This document shows positions 8,987-15,910 of a DNA stretch of 64,000 nucleotides, one piece after another. Within the stretch, counting starts at the first letter, position 1; every line of letters begins with the position of its first letter. Source of the DNA: Rikenellaceae bacterium (GTDB lineage: Bacteria; Bacteroidota; Bacteroidia; Bacteroidales; Rikenellaceae); contig SUZJ01000003.1 in the NCBI GenBank assembly GCA_015059945.1, positions 179,005 to 243,004 on the forward strand, given 5' to 3'. Below the pieces are notes generated by a model that searched no databases, was not told the origin of the DNA, and was given only the letters and a program-made list of their open reading frames with translations. A program made the translations under genes and the position numbers.

Positions 8987-10006
8987 ATGAAAAAGCAGTT
9001 TATATATATAATAATGGTATTGGGCCTCACCTCGCTGGTGAGCTGCCAGAAATTTGAGCCGGTAGAGCCCTTCAAGCCTGCCACCGAGGCCGAGCTGATT
9101 GCCGACGGCTATACCATACTGCCCATTAACGACTTCAAGCAGCAGTACTTCTACAACTCGCTGCCCCAGCCCGGTGGCACCGTCAAGGGCGTAGAGATTA
9201 CCGACAAAGTGGCCATTTGCGGCAAGGTCATCAGCTCCGACGAGCTGGGCAACACCTACCGCTCGCTCTACATTCAGGACATAAACGGCCCCCAGAATGG
9301 TGGTATAGAGATTAAGGTAGGCAAAGGCTCGCTCTACACCTTCTACAAGCCCGGTCAGGTGCTCTACATCAAGGCCGATGGTCTGGTGCTGGGCAACTAT
9401 CGTTGGGTACTCTCATTGGGTGGCAAGTCGGCCGAGGCAAGCTACTCTAACGGCTATATCGACATCCAGAGCACCATCGACGAGAAGATTTTGCGTGGCG
9501 AGGTGGTTGGTTTCCAGCCCAGCGACACACTGGTTATCAACAGCAGCAACGTGGCCGACATCTTGGCCAACGACAAGAAGTATCTGAGTACCCTCTGCCG
9601 CTTCGAGAATATCGAGAGCTACTGGGGCACCCTTACCAAGGACGACAATTACAGCTACGATGGCGACGAGTTCCCCTCGTTCTTGCAGGTTGTAGATGAT
9701 GTCTACACCGACTGGGTATTTGGCGACTACAAGGCCAACCCCGACTACCCCGAGGGCCTGCCCTACACTTGGGCTTACAGCTACGACAACGAGTCGTTCT
9801 ATGGTTCGGCAATTTTCTTGTACGACAAGAGCAACCCCTTCTTGGTGCGCACCAGTGGCTACTCGAGGTTTGCACTCAACCCCATTCCTGCCAATGGCGT
9901 GAAGGTTGATATGACCGCCATACTGTCGAAATACTGTTCGAGCAGCGGTGGCTATACCAAGTACCAGTTGGTACTCAACACCGACAAAGACGTTGTTGAG
10001 AAATAG
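8987..10006 (+). CDS. DUF5689-type lipoprotein
   Basis: 339 aa. Lipoprotein signal (LTSLVSC, lipobox Cys near residue 20). The remainder resembles DUF5689 proteins, which carry OB-like beta-barrels: KVAICGKVISSDELGNTYRS and LYIQDINGPQNGGIEIKV are the recognisable strands in the N-terminal half, followed by a second beta-rich half containing VRTSGYSRF near the C-terminus. Members are commonly encoded beside TonB-dependent receptors and are thought to be surface lipoproteins, but their ligand is not known to me. Here it ends a receptor and nuclease cluster and is followed by a bidirectional terminator. It is not SusD: there is no TPR-like helical pattern. Confidence 0.8.
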   Translation: MKKQFIYIIMVLGLTSLVSCQKFEPVEPFKPATEAELIADGYTILPINDFKQQYFYNSLPQPGGTVKGVEITDKVAICGKVISSDELGNTYRSLYIQDINGPQNGGIEIKVGKGSLYTFYKPGQVLYIKADGLVLGNYRWVLSLGGKSAEASYSNGYIDIQSTIDEKILRGEVVGFQPSDTLVINSSNVADILANDKKYLSTLCRFENIESYWGTLTKDDNYSYDGDEFPSFLQVVDDVYTDWVFGDYKANPDYPEGLPYTWAYSYDNESFYGSAIFLYDKSNPFLVRTSGYSRFALNPIPANGVKVDMTAILSKYCSSSGGYTKYQLVLNTDKDVVEK

Positions 10007-10043
10007 CGGGGCTAACTCTTAATTCGGAATTTTGAATTAAACA

Positions 10044-10077
10044 AAAAACTCCACCTCGGCTATGAGGTGGAGTTTTT
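10044..10077. terminator. Bidirectional terminator between convergent genes
   Basis: A 14-bp stem AAAAACTCCACCTC / GAGGTGGAGTTTTT with a 6-nt loop, with A- and T-tracts on both sides, sits between the DUF5689 gene (+) and the TrmH-family gene (-). Just before it a short degenerate heptamer run (AATTCGG AATTTTG AATTAAA) is visible at 10021-10040. Confidence 0.9.
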
Positions 10078-10083
10078 GTTTGT

Positions 10084-10824
10084 CTATCTCCTGCGGAATT
10101 CGCCACAGGTCAGGGCCGTTGCAATGGCCACATTGAGCGACTCGCTGCCCTGTCGGTCAGAGGGATAGGGCGGTATGTAGAGCCTCTGGCTCACAAGCCT
10201 TTGCACCTCGGGGCTCACACCTCTGCCCTCGTTACCCATAACGATTACACCCCCTCGGGTTAGTTGTTTGTCGTAGATATTCTCGCCATCGAGCGTGGTG
10301 GCATAGGTGGCCACTCCCCTCTTGTGGGCATCGGCCAGCCACTCGCCCAGGTCGCCATAGCAGACCTCAACCCTCAGCAGAGCACCCATAGTGGCCTGCA
10401 CCACCTTTGGGGCCCAACAGTCGGCCGTAGTGGGAGTGCAGACAATGCGACTGATGCCAAACCAGTCGGCAGTACGTATGATGGTGCCCAAGTTGCCCGG
10501 GTCTTGCACCTCATCGAGGGCAATAATCAGCTCATCGGCCTCGGCAGGGCGTAGCTTGCGGGGCGGAATCTCGACTACCGCCAGCGAGCGTGGCACACTC
10601 TTGAAGCTACTCATTCGCTCCATCTCTTTGGCCGTAACCACCTCGGCATAAGGCACCCTGACGGCCGAGCCCTCCATAACAAAGAGCCTCACAATATGCC
10701 ATCCGCGCGAGGCAACAATCTCGCCCACCACCTTGTCGCCCTCGGCTACAAAGAGGTTGTGTTGGGTGCGCCCTTGCTTGTCGGCAAGTGAGCGCACAAG
10801 CTGTATATCGGCTTTGGTTATCAT
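10084..10824 (-). CDS. TrmH/SpoU-family RNA 2'-O-methyltransferase
   Basis: 246 aa. An N-terminal substrate-binding domain (FVAEGDKVVGE) is followed by the SPOUT trefoil-knot catalytic domain with its three signatures: motif 1 DEVQDPGNLGTIIRTADWFG, motif 2 VMGNEGRGVS, and motif 3 ESLNVAIATAL. Such enzymes transfer a methyl group from S-adenosylmethionine to ribose 2'-OH in rRNA or tRNA; the exact target (for example an RlmB-like 23S site) cannot be assigned. Its start codon overlaps the stop of the upstream amidohydrolase gene in an ATGA arrangement, implying translational coupling. Confidence 0.9.
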   Translation of the reverse strand: MITKADIQLVRSLADKQGRTQHNLFVAEGDKVVGEIVASRGWHIVRLFVMEGSAVRVPYAEVVTAKEMERMSSFKSVPRSLAVVEIPPRKLRPAEADELIIALDEVQDPGNLGTIIRTADWFGISRIVCTPTTADCWAPKVVQATMGALLRVEVCYGDLGEWLADAHKRGVATYATTLDGENIYDKQLTRGGVIVMGNEGRGVSPEVQRLVSQRLYIPPYPSDRQGSESLNVAIATALTCGEFRRR

Positions 10825-12026
10825 ATCTTTGCAAAGTGTAGTGCCAGTAGTGTCATTATGCTCACGCCTATGCCTATGGCCTTGGTGTCGGGGAGCAGTT
10901 GTGGGGTGTGGAGCGAGCCAGCCTTGGCGGCCTCGAACTCCTCGCCCGAGTAGCCCACGCCCAGTCTATAAAACAACGAGGGGTAGCGCTCGGTATAGTA
11001 GCCAAAGTCCTCGCCCGTAGGCCTTACGCCCAGTGTGGCAATAGAGGCAGGGCCAAATGCATCGGCAACAACCTTGAAGGCCACATCGGCCAGTCGGGGG
11101 TTGTTGAACACAGCTGGATAGCCGCTACCGAAGTTGCGCTCGATGGCCACGCCATATTTCTTCTCGATATTGTCGCAGTGGTAATTGACCAGTTTTTTGA
11201 CCTGCTCGCGCCACTGCTCATCGAAGGTGCGCATAGTACCCTCGAGCCTTACTTGGTCGGGCACAATGTTGGTAGCCCCGTTGGCCTCGATGCGGCCAAT
11301 CGAGAGTATTGTGGGCACGCTCTGGTCGGGACTGAGTGCAGGTATTTCGTATAGAGCATCTATGAGTTTGGCCGTAGGGAGTATGGGGTCGATAATGTTA
11401 CCGCGCAGGGCAGCGTGGCCACCCTTGCCACTTACGGTTAGGTGCAACTCATCACAAGCGGCCATATACTTGCCCGGGCAGATGCCAATCTTGCCCGTAG
11501 GCAGCGTGGGCTCGATGTGCTCGCCTATGCAGGCCACAACCTCGTAGTCATCGAAAGGCCCCTCGGCCAGCACACCCCTTGCTCCGCCCGGATTGAGCTC
11601 CTCGCCGGGTTGAAAGAGGCCAAAGAGTGTGCAGCCCAGCTCGTCGCGGTGGGCATTGAGCACTTTCAGAGCGCCCAGCAGTATGGTGGCGTGCATATCG
11701 TGGCCGCAGGCGTGCATAACCCCTTTGGTTTGAGATGCGTATGGCGAGCCGCTCTGTTCTTCGATAGGCAGGGCATCAATATCGGCACGTAACACCACTG
11801 CCTTGTGCAGGTCGGCCCCAGGAGCTGTACCCTCAATCTTGGCCAGCACACCCGTCTGGGCAATCTGGCGGCACTCGATACCCTCCGAGCGCAGGTGGAG
11901 AGCTATCTGCTCGGCCGTGCGGTGCTCGGCAAACGACAACTCGGGGTGAGAGTGAAAATCGTGGTAGATGTTCACCAGCCCAATGTAGTTGCCCAAAATC
12001 TCGTCGGTCAGCCTCTTAATCTCCAT
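10821..12026 (-). CDS. M20-family amidohydrolase (N-acyl-amino-acid hydrolase type)
   Basis: 401 aa. Dinuclear zinc peptidase/amidohydrolase of the M20D type: RADIDALPIEEQSG contains a metal-binding Asp, GVMHACGHDMHATILLGA carries the HACGHD metal motif, and QPGEELNPGGAR the catalytic Glu pair. GKGGHAALRGNIIDPI marks the dimerisation lid. A C-terminal region contains the last metal ligand (GSLHTPQ). Family members hydrolyse N-acyl or amide bonds of amino acids (hippurate, N-acetyl-amino acids, IAA conjugates). It lies between glutaminyl cyclase (11-bp overlap upstream) and the TrmH gene (4-bp overlap downstream), so the three form a tight operon. No signal peptide, so cytoplasmic. Confidence 0.9.
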   Translation of the reverse strand: MEIKRLTDEILGNYIGLVNIYHDFHSHPELSFAEHRTAEQIALHLRSEGIECRQIAQTGVLAKIEGTAPGADLHKAVVLRADIDALPIEEQSGSPYASQTKGVMHACGHDMHATILLGALKVLNAHRDELGCTLFGLFQPGEELNPGGARGVLAEGPFDDYEVVACIGEHIEPTLPTGKIGICPGKYMAACDELHLTVSGKGGHAALRGNIIDPILPTAKLIDALYEIPALSPDQSVPTILSIGRIEANGATNIVPDQVRLEGTMRTFDEQWREQVKKLVNYHCDNIEKKYGVAIERNFGSGYPAVFNNPRLADVAFKVVADAFGPASIATLGVRPTGEDFGYYTERYPSLFYRLGVGYSGEEFEAAKAGSLHTPQLLPDTKAIGIGVSIMTLLALHFAKI

Positions 12027-12858
12027 TTTCGGTAAGTTCTATTTGGTAAATCTTGTTCCAATTTTTGCCCGTAACCCAAATGCGCCCGGTGGCCGAGTCG
12101 TAGGCAATGCCGTTGAGCACGTCGGTATCGTAGCGGATATCGCTGGGCGACTGGATGCCGCTCAGGTCGATGATACCCACAATGTTGCCCGTCGAGGGGT
12201 CGATGCGCACAATCTCGTTAGTCATATAGACGTTGGCCCAAATCTCGCCCTCGATCCACTCCAACTCGTTTAGGTAGGGAATCTTCTTGCCAGACAGGCG
12301 CACGCTGAATGTTCGCTCGGGCTCAAACGTGGCGGCATCGCGCACGGTTATGCGGTCAGTGCCGTCGGTCATATAGAGTTTTGTGCCGTCGGTCGTCAGG
12401 CCCCACCCCTCGCCCAAGTAGTCGAAGGTATTGATACGTCGCAGCGTGGCAGCATCGTAGACAAAGGCCTTGTGCTCGTGCCAGGTGATTTGGTAGACCT
12501 TGTCGCCCAATACGGTGATGCCCTCGCCAAAGTAGGCTCGGCCCAGCTTGGTAGACAGCTCTATCTGGCCCGTAGCCATATTGGTCTTGGTCAGCTTGGA
12601 GCCCCCGTAACTGCCCGTACCCTCCCACAGGTAGCCGTCGACATACTGCAAACCCTGAGTATAGGCATCGGTCGAGTGAGGCAGCTCGGCCACCACGCGG
12701 TAGCCATAGCTCTTGGCCGACACACGCTTCTGCTGGGGTTGCTGAGTGGCAGAGCTCTGTTGTACCACAGCCGCTGAGGAGTGCTTTTTGGTAGTACCCA
12801 AGCACCCAACCGAGATAGTTGCTACAAGCAATAATATTATAAAGTGACTCTTGTTCAT
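12016..12858 (-). CDS. Glutaminyl-peptide cyclotransferase lipoprotein (five-bladed propeller type)
   Basis: 280 aa starting at the ATG at 12858, chosen because it gives a clean lipoprotein signal (LLLVATISVGC). The mature part matches the plant/bacterial glutaminyl cyclase family (Glu_cyclase_2): STDAYTQGLQYVDGYLWEGT, LGRAYFGEGITVLGDKVYQ, LNELEWIEGEIWANVY, VLNGIAYDSATGRIWVTGK. These beta-propeller enzymes convert N-terminal Gln of peptides into pyroglutamate, which in Bacteroidetes is thought to process exported proteins after signal-peptide removal. It begins an operon with the M20 amidohydrolase. A longer upstream open frame over the serS 5' region is antisense and was not used. Confidence 0.9.
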   Translation of the reverse strand: MNKSHFIILLLVATISVGCLGTTKKHSSAAVVQQSSATQQPQQKRVSAKSYGYRVVAELPHSTDAYTQGLQYVDGYLWEGTGSYGGSKLTKTNMATGQIELSTKLGRAYFGEGITVLGDKVYQITWHEHKAFVYDAATLRRINTFDYLGEGWGLTTDGTKLYMTDGTDRITVRDAATFEPERTFSVRLSGKKIPYLNELEWIEGEIWANVYMTNEIVRIDPSTGNIVGIIDLSGIQSPSDIRYDTDVLNGIAYDSATGRIWVTGKNWNKIYQIELTENGD

Positions 12859-12882
12859 AAAAAAACCTTGTTGGATATTGGA

Positions 12883-12921
12883 CAAAGATACTAAAAAAAC
12901 GGTATATTTGTGGCAAATATA
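12883..12921. promoter_or_regulatory. Divergent promoters of glutaminyl cyclase and serS with overlapping palindrome
   Basis: On the minus strand TATCTTTG (12883-12890) serves the cyclase gene. On the plus strand TATATTTG (12903-12910) serves serS. The second box is one arm of a perfect palindrome TATATTTGtggCAAATATA (12903-12921), so each arm is itself a -7 consensus facing opposite ways; this may be coincidence or an operator. Confidence 0.6.
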
Positions 12922-12952
12922 GCCAAAACAGAACAATAAAACACCATACCTT

Positions 12953-14230
12953 ATGCTTACACTGAAGCAAATCCGCGATGACAAAGAGTTCGCAGTAGCC
13001 CGCTTGGCGGTCAAAGGTGTCGATGCACGAGAGACTATCGACCAGATTTGCGCACTCGACGACGCTCGTAAAGAGCAACAACAAAAACTGGACAAAAACC
13101 TGGCCGAGCAGAATAGCGCCGCTAAACAGATTGGCGCCCTCTTTGCACAGGGCAAGCGCGACGAGGCCGAGGCTATCAAAGCCCACACCGCACAGCTCAA
13201 AGAGGAGAGCAAAGCGCTGGATGCCGAGTTGAAGGCTACGACCGACAAGCTCAACACCCTGATTGTGTCGCTGCCCAACTTCCCCGCAGCCATTGTGCCC
13301 GAGGGCAAGACCGCAGCCGACAACGTAGTGGTAAAACAGGGTGGCGAGGTACCTACTCTGGGCGAGGGCGCTCTGCCTCACTGGGAGCTGGCCTCGAAAT
13401 ACGACATCATCGACTTCGAGTTGGGCGTTAAGCTCACCGGCGCAGGCTTCCCCGTATACAAGGGCAAAGGTGCCGCCTTGCAGAGGGCTCTGATTACCTA
13501 CTTCCTCGACCAGAACACCGCCGCAGGCTACCTGGAGGTGCTGCCCCCAATTATGGTAAACGAGGCTTCGGGCTTCGGTACCGGCCAGCTGCCCGACAAA
13601 GAGGGACAGATGTATCACGCAACCGTAGACAACTTCTATATGGTCCCCACCGCCGAGGTGCCTGTGACCAACATCTATCGCGACTGCATCGTTGATGAGA
13701 AAGAGCTGCCCATCCGCCTGACCGCCTACACCCCCTGCTTCCGTAGGGAGGCCGGCTCGTATGGCAAAGATGTGCGCGGTCTGAACCGTCTGCACCAGTT
13801 CGACAAGGTAGAGATTGTTCGCATCAACCACCCCGATACCTCTTACGAAGCTCTGGACCAGATGGTTGCCCACGTCGAGAAGCTGGTAGCCGCACTCGGC
13901 CTGCCCTATCGCATCGTGCGTCTGTGCGGCGGCGATATGAGCTTCACCTCGGCCCTGACCTACGACTTCGAGGTCTACTCGGCAGCACAGGGCAGGTGGT
14001 TGGAGGTATCGAGCGTATCGAACTTCGAGTCGTTCCAGGCCAACAGGCTCAAACTGCGCTACCGCTCGGAGGGCAAAAAGACCGCTCTGGCCCACACCCT
14101 CAATGGTAGCTCGCTGGCTCTGCCCCGCATTGTGGCAGCATTGTTGGAGAACAACCAGACCCCCGAGGGTATCGTAGTTCCCGAGGTGCTGAGGCCCTAC
14201 ACCCGCTTCGACATTATCGACGGCAAGTAA
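12953..14230 (+). CDS. serS: Seryl-tRNA synthetase
   Basis: 425 aa, the normal family length. The N-terminal about 100 residues form the long antiparallel coiled-coil arm that contacts the long variable arm of tRNA-Ser (RKEQQQKLDKNLAEQNS). The class II catalytic core follows, with TAEVPVTNIYRD, motif 2 PCFRREAGSYGKDVRGLNR (serine and ATP recognition) and motif 3 NGSSLALPRIVAALLENNQ. It charges tRNA-Ser (and selenocysteine tRNA if present) in the cytoplasm. Transcribed from a TATATTTG box about 43 nt upstream, divergently from the glutaminyl cyclase operon. Confidence 0.97.
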   Translation: MLTLKQIRDDKEFAVARLAVKGVDARETIDQICALDDARKEQQQKLDKNLAEQNSAAKQIGALFAQGKRDEAEAIKAHTAQLKEESKALDAELKATTDKLNTLIVSLPNFPAAIVPEGKTAADNVVVKQGGEVPTLGEGALPHWELASKYDIIDFELGVKLTGAGFPVYKGKGAALQRALITYFLDQNTAAGYLEVLPPIMVNEASGFGTGQLPDKEGQMYHATVDNFYMVPTAEVPVTNIYRDCIVDEKELPIRLTAYTPCFRREAGSYGKDVRGLNRLHQFDKVEIVRINHPDTSYEALDQMVAHVEKLVAALGLPYRIVRLCGGDMSFTSALTYDFEVYSAAQGRWLEVSSVSNFESFQANRLKLRYRSEGKKTALAHTLNGSSLALPRIVAALLENNQTPEGIVVPEVLRPYTRFDIIDGK

Positions 14231-14317
14231 CAAACACAGCACCCCACCCTACGGCCCAAGATACCTAATTGTTGGTACAAAAATTGAGCAAAGGGGTTGT
14301 GGGTAACAAAAAATGAT

Positions 14318-14325
14318 TATCTTTG
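14318..14325 (+). promoter_or_regulatory. -7 box (TATCTTTG) for ferredoxin
   Basis: TATCTTTG fits TAnnTTTG, with TTGT at 14297-14300 in a plausible -33 position. The ferredoxin start codon lies 52 nt downstream. Confidence 0.7.
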
Positions 14326-14376
14326 TGATAGTTTTTGAACGACACACACAAATTAACTTTTAACATTACAATTACT

Positions 14377-14544
14377 ATGGCTTACAAAATTGATCCCGAC
14401 AAATGTGTAGCTTGCGGTAGCTGCATTGGCGAGTGCCCTGTAGAGGCTATCTCGGCTGGCGAAGTTTACGTTATCGACGCTGATACCTGCATCGAGTGCG
14501 GTAGCTGCGCAGACGTTTGCCCCAACGAGGCTATCTCGTTGTAG
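14377..14544 (+). CDS. Small 2[4Fe-4S] ferredoxin
   Basis: 55 aa from the ATG at 14377 (MAYKIDPDKCVACGSC). Two CxxCxxCxxxC(P) clusters are visible: CVACGSCIGECP and CIECGSCADVCP, each followed by xEAIS, the classic clostridial-type bacterial ferredoxin. It carries two low-potential [4Fe-4S] clusters and would pass electrons between enzymes such as pyruvate:ferredoxin oxidoreductase and hydrogenase or Rnf-type partners in an anaerobe. Monocistronic: own promoter and own terminator. An alternative upstream TTG would add 14 residues without homology and is rejected. Confidence 0.95.
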   Translation: MAYKIDPDKCVACGSCIGECPVEAISAGEVYVIDADTCIECGSCADVCPNEAISL

Positions 14545-14565
14545 TGTTGGGTTACAACACTAAAT

Positions 14566-14602
14566 AACAAAGGCTCTTCCACGACGGGAGGAGCCTTTGT
14601 TG
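14566..14602 (+). terminator. Terminator after ferredoxin
   Basis: AACAAAGGCTC pairs with GAGCCTTTGTT around a short loop, followed by a T-containing tract. The same gene-end style is seen after rpoD at 45532. Confidence 0.85.
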
Positions 14603-14622
14603 TTTGGTGCAGAGGCGATTTG

Positions 14623-14656
14623 AATTGAAAGTTGAAAATTGAAAGTTGAAAATTAA
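14623..14656 (+). repeat. Heptanucleotide array (AATTGAA/AGTTGAA)
   Basis: Alternating AATTGAA and AGTTGAA 7-nt units lie just downstream of the ferredoxin terminator. Same family as 4889, 22086, 50024, 56228 and 63820. Confidence 0.85.
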
Positions 14657-14660
14657 CACA

Positions 14661-14775
14661 CGCCCCCGCCCTTCGGGCACCCCCTCTAACTTAGAGGGGG
14701 AATGTGCGCGAGGACACGCACGCAATTTCGACCACCCCTCGGCCCTAACGGGCCCCTCCCCTATCGTAGGGGATA
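14661..14775. repeat. G/C palindromic intergenic repeats
   Basis: Holds a perfect palindrome CCCCCTCTAACTTAGAGGGGG (14680-14700), preceded by GCCCTTCGGGC, then a second hairpin CCCCTA-TCG-TAGGGG (about 14758-14772). The first unit recurs almost letter for letter at 22121, 53404 and 56747. No reading frame is credible here. Confidence 0.85.
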
Positions 14776-14793
14776 TTTACCTTCGGAAGAGGT

Positions 14794-14920
14794 AAAAAAC
14801 GCAAATAGCGGAGGGATTTTTGTGCCAAACGAGAAGGCGAGTCCGCAGCATAGTAGACCTATGTGAGGAACTCGCCTATCGAAGTGCGGTGCAAAAAGCA
14901 CCCGATATTTGCGTTTTTTT
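14794..14920. repeat. Nested-hairpin element, copy A (AAAACGCAAATA ends)
   Basis: Four nested stems: outer inverted repeat AAAAAACGCAAATA (14794-14807) with TATTTGCGTTTTTT (14906-14919); TTTTTGTGCC (14817-14826) with GGTGCAAAAA (14888-14897); GGCGAGT (14836-14842) with ACTCGCC (14870-14876); and CATAG (14849-14853) with CTATG (14859-14863) around loop TAGAC. The core reads GCAG-stem-TAGAC-stem-TGAG. A second full copy at 22258 keeps this core but has different, still complementary, stem bases. The right end fuses with the stop codon of the minus-strand DUF2490 gene, so it may also terminate that gene. Confidence 0.8.
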
Positions 14921-15696
14921 TAGAATTTGTAGTAGTAGAATAATCCCACAAAATTATTCGTACGGCTGCTGCTATGTATGCCAAATGGTGCATCGGCCAG
15001 CACATAACTCAACCACTTGGTCTGGGTGTGGTCGTAGCGCCAGTAGAGCGACACACTGCTATGGGCGTCGAAGTGGTAGTTGATGCCCACATTGCTACGC
15101 ACGCGAGGCAGGTAGTAGCCCACGGTGTAGAGTTTGGGGTCGTGCTTGGGGTCGGTCGCAGGGTTGAGCAGCAGGAAGGTCTCGATATTGGCAAAGGGCT
15201 CGATGCGCTCGCAAAGGCGGTACTTGGCACCAACGTGGCCACGCAGTTGGAACTCGGGATTGGCCCTCACCTCGCCCCAAAACTGCCGCTCGGTGTAAAA
15301 GAGGTCTTGCAGACGTGTGCCACCGCGCAGCGTAAAGGCCCAGCGGCCAGTGCGGTGGGTATAGATGACGTTCATATCATAAATCATCGTGCGGTCGCCA
15401 CTGACGGTGTTGGCAATATACATCACCATTGGCGAGAGGGTAAGGTTGGGGCGCAGGTGGTAGTTTACCATCAGTCGCGAGTAGAGCTTTTGGAACTGGC
15501 CCATATTGTTGCCAAAGTAGAGCTCCTCGCCCCAATTGAGGCTCCAGCGGTCGTTTATCTTGCCACTCAACTGAAAGCCCGTATGCAGTTGGTTGTCGGT
15601 CGTGTGGGTGTGCTCGTAGTATTGCGCCCGAGCCGAGGTGGTGGCCATCGCCAGGGCAGCCACAGTTGCACAACAAAGTACAAGTAGTCGTTTCAT
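14920..15696 (-). CDS. DUF2490-type outer-membrane beta-barrel protein
   Basis: 258 aa from ATG 15696, chosen because it begins with a good signal peptide (MKRLLVLCCATVAALAMATTSARAQ region, cleavage near ARA-Q). The mature part has the alternating aromatic/polar beta-strands of DUF2490 proteins (KINDRWSLNWGEELYFGN, LSPMVMYIANTV, AFTLRGGTRLQDLFY) and ends in Tyr-Tyr-Lys-Phe, an outer-membrane insertion signature. Function is unknown. A minus-strand TATCTTTG box lies 36 nt upstream. The stop codon is shared with the end of the nested-hairpin element at 14794-14920. Confidence 0.85.
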   Translation of the reverse strand: MKRLLVLCCATVAALAMATTSARAQYYEHTHTTDNQLHTGFQLSGKINDRWSLNWGEELYFGNNMGQFQKLYSRLMVNYHLRPNLTLSPMVMYIANTVSGDRTMIYDMNVIYTHRTGRWAFTLRGGTRLQDLFYTERQFWGEVRANPEFQLRGHVGAKYRLCERIEPFANIETFLLLNPATDPKHDPKLYTVGYYLPRVRSNVGINYHFDAHSSVSLYWRYDHTQTKWLSYVLADAPFGIHSSSRTNNFVGLFYYYKF

Positions 15697-15731
15697 AGGA
15701 GAGCAGGAGTATGTTATGTGATTAGCTACCA

Positions 15732-15739
15732 CAAAGATA
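15732..15739 (-). promoter_or_regulatory. -7 box (TATCTTTG on minus) for the DUF2490 gene
   Basis: CAAAGATA on the plus strand is TATCTTTG on the minus strand, 36 nt before the start codon at 15696. Confidence 0.65.
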
Positions 15740-15848
15740 GTAAAGTCACCGAAACATTCAAAACCCCACAGCCGAGGGGCCATTGTAGAGGAAATGTTAA
15801 GTTTGTGTTACTGGCATATTAAGTAATTGTTAATTAAATCGGTTGGCG

Positions 15849-15878
15849 TTTGGAGGTCGAAATTTAGTGTTAAATTTG
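15849..15878 (+). promoter_or_regulatory. Full -33/-7 promoter of the phosphate transporter gene
   Basis: TTTG at 15849-15852, an 18-nt spacer, then TAAATTTG at 15871-15878, a very good match to the Bacteroides -33/-7 promoter. The start codon follows at 15911. Confidence 0.75.
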
Positions 15879-15910
15879 TGGCGTGAAATTTAACAACATT
15901 TAATTATATA

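Noticed and set aside
8987..10006. SusD-like partner of the TonB receptor
   Set aside because: The sequence is beta-rich and matches DUF5689 features; no helical TPR-like SusD pattern is present.
12859..13323. Longer N-terminus for the glutaminyl cyclase
   Set aside because: The extension is antisense to serS and passes through both promoters; the ATG at 12858 gives a proper lipoprotein signal.
14335..14376. Earlier start for the ferredoxin
   Set aside because: The upstream TTG start adds residues with no similarity to ferredoxins and would leave almost no leader after the TATCTTTG box.
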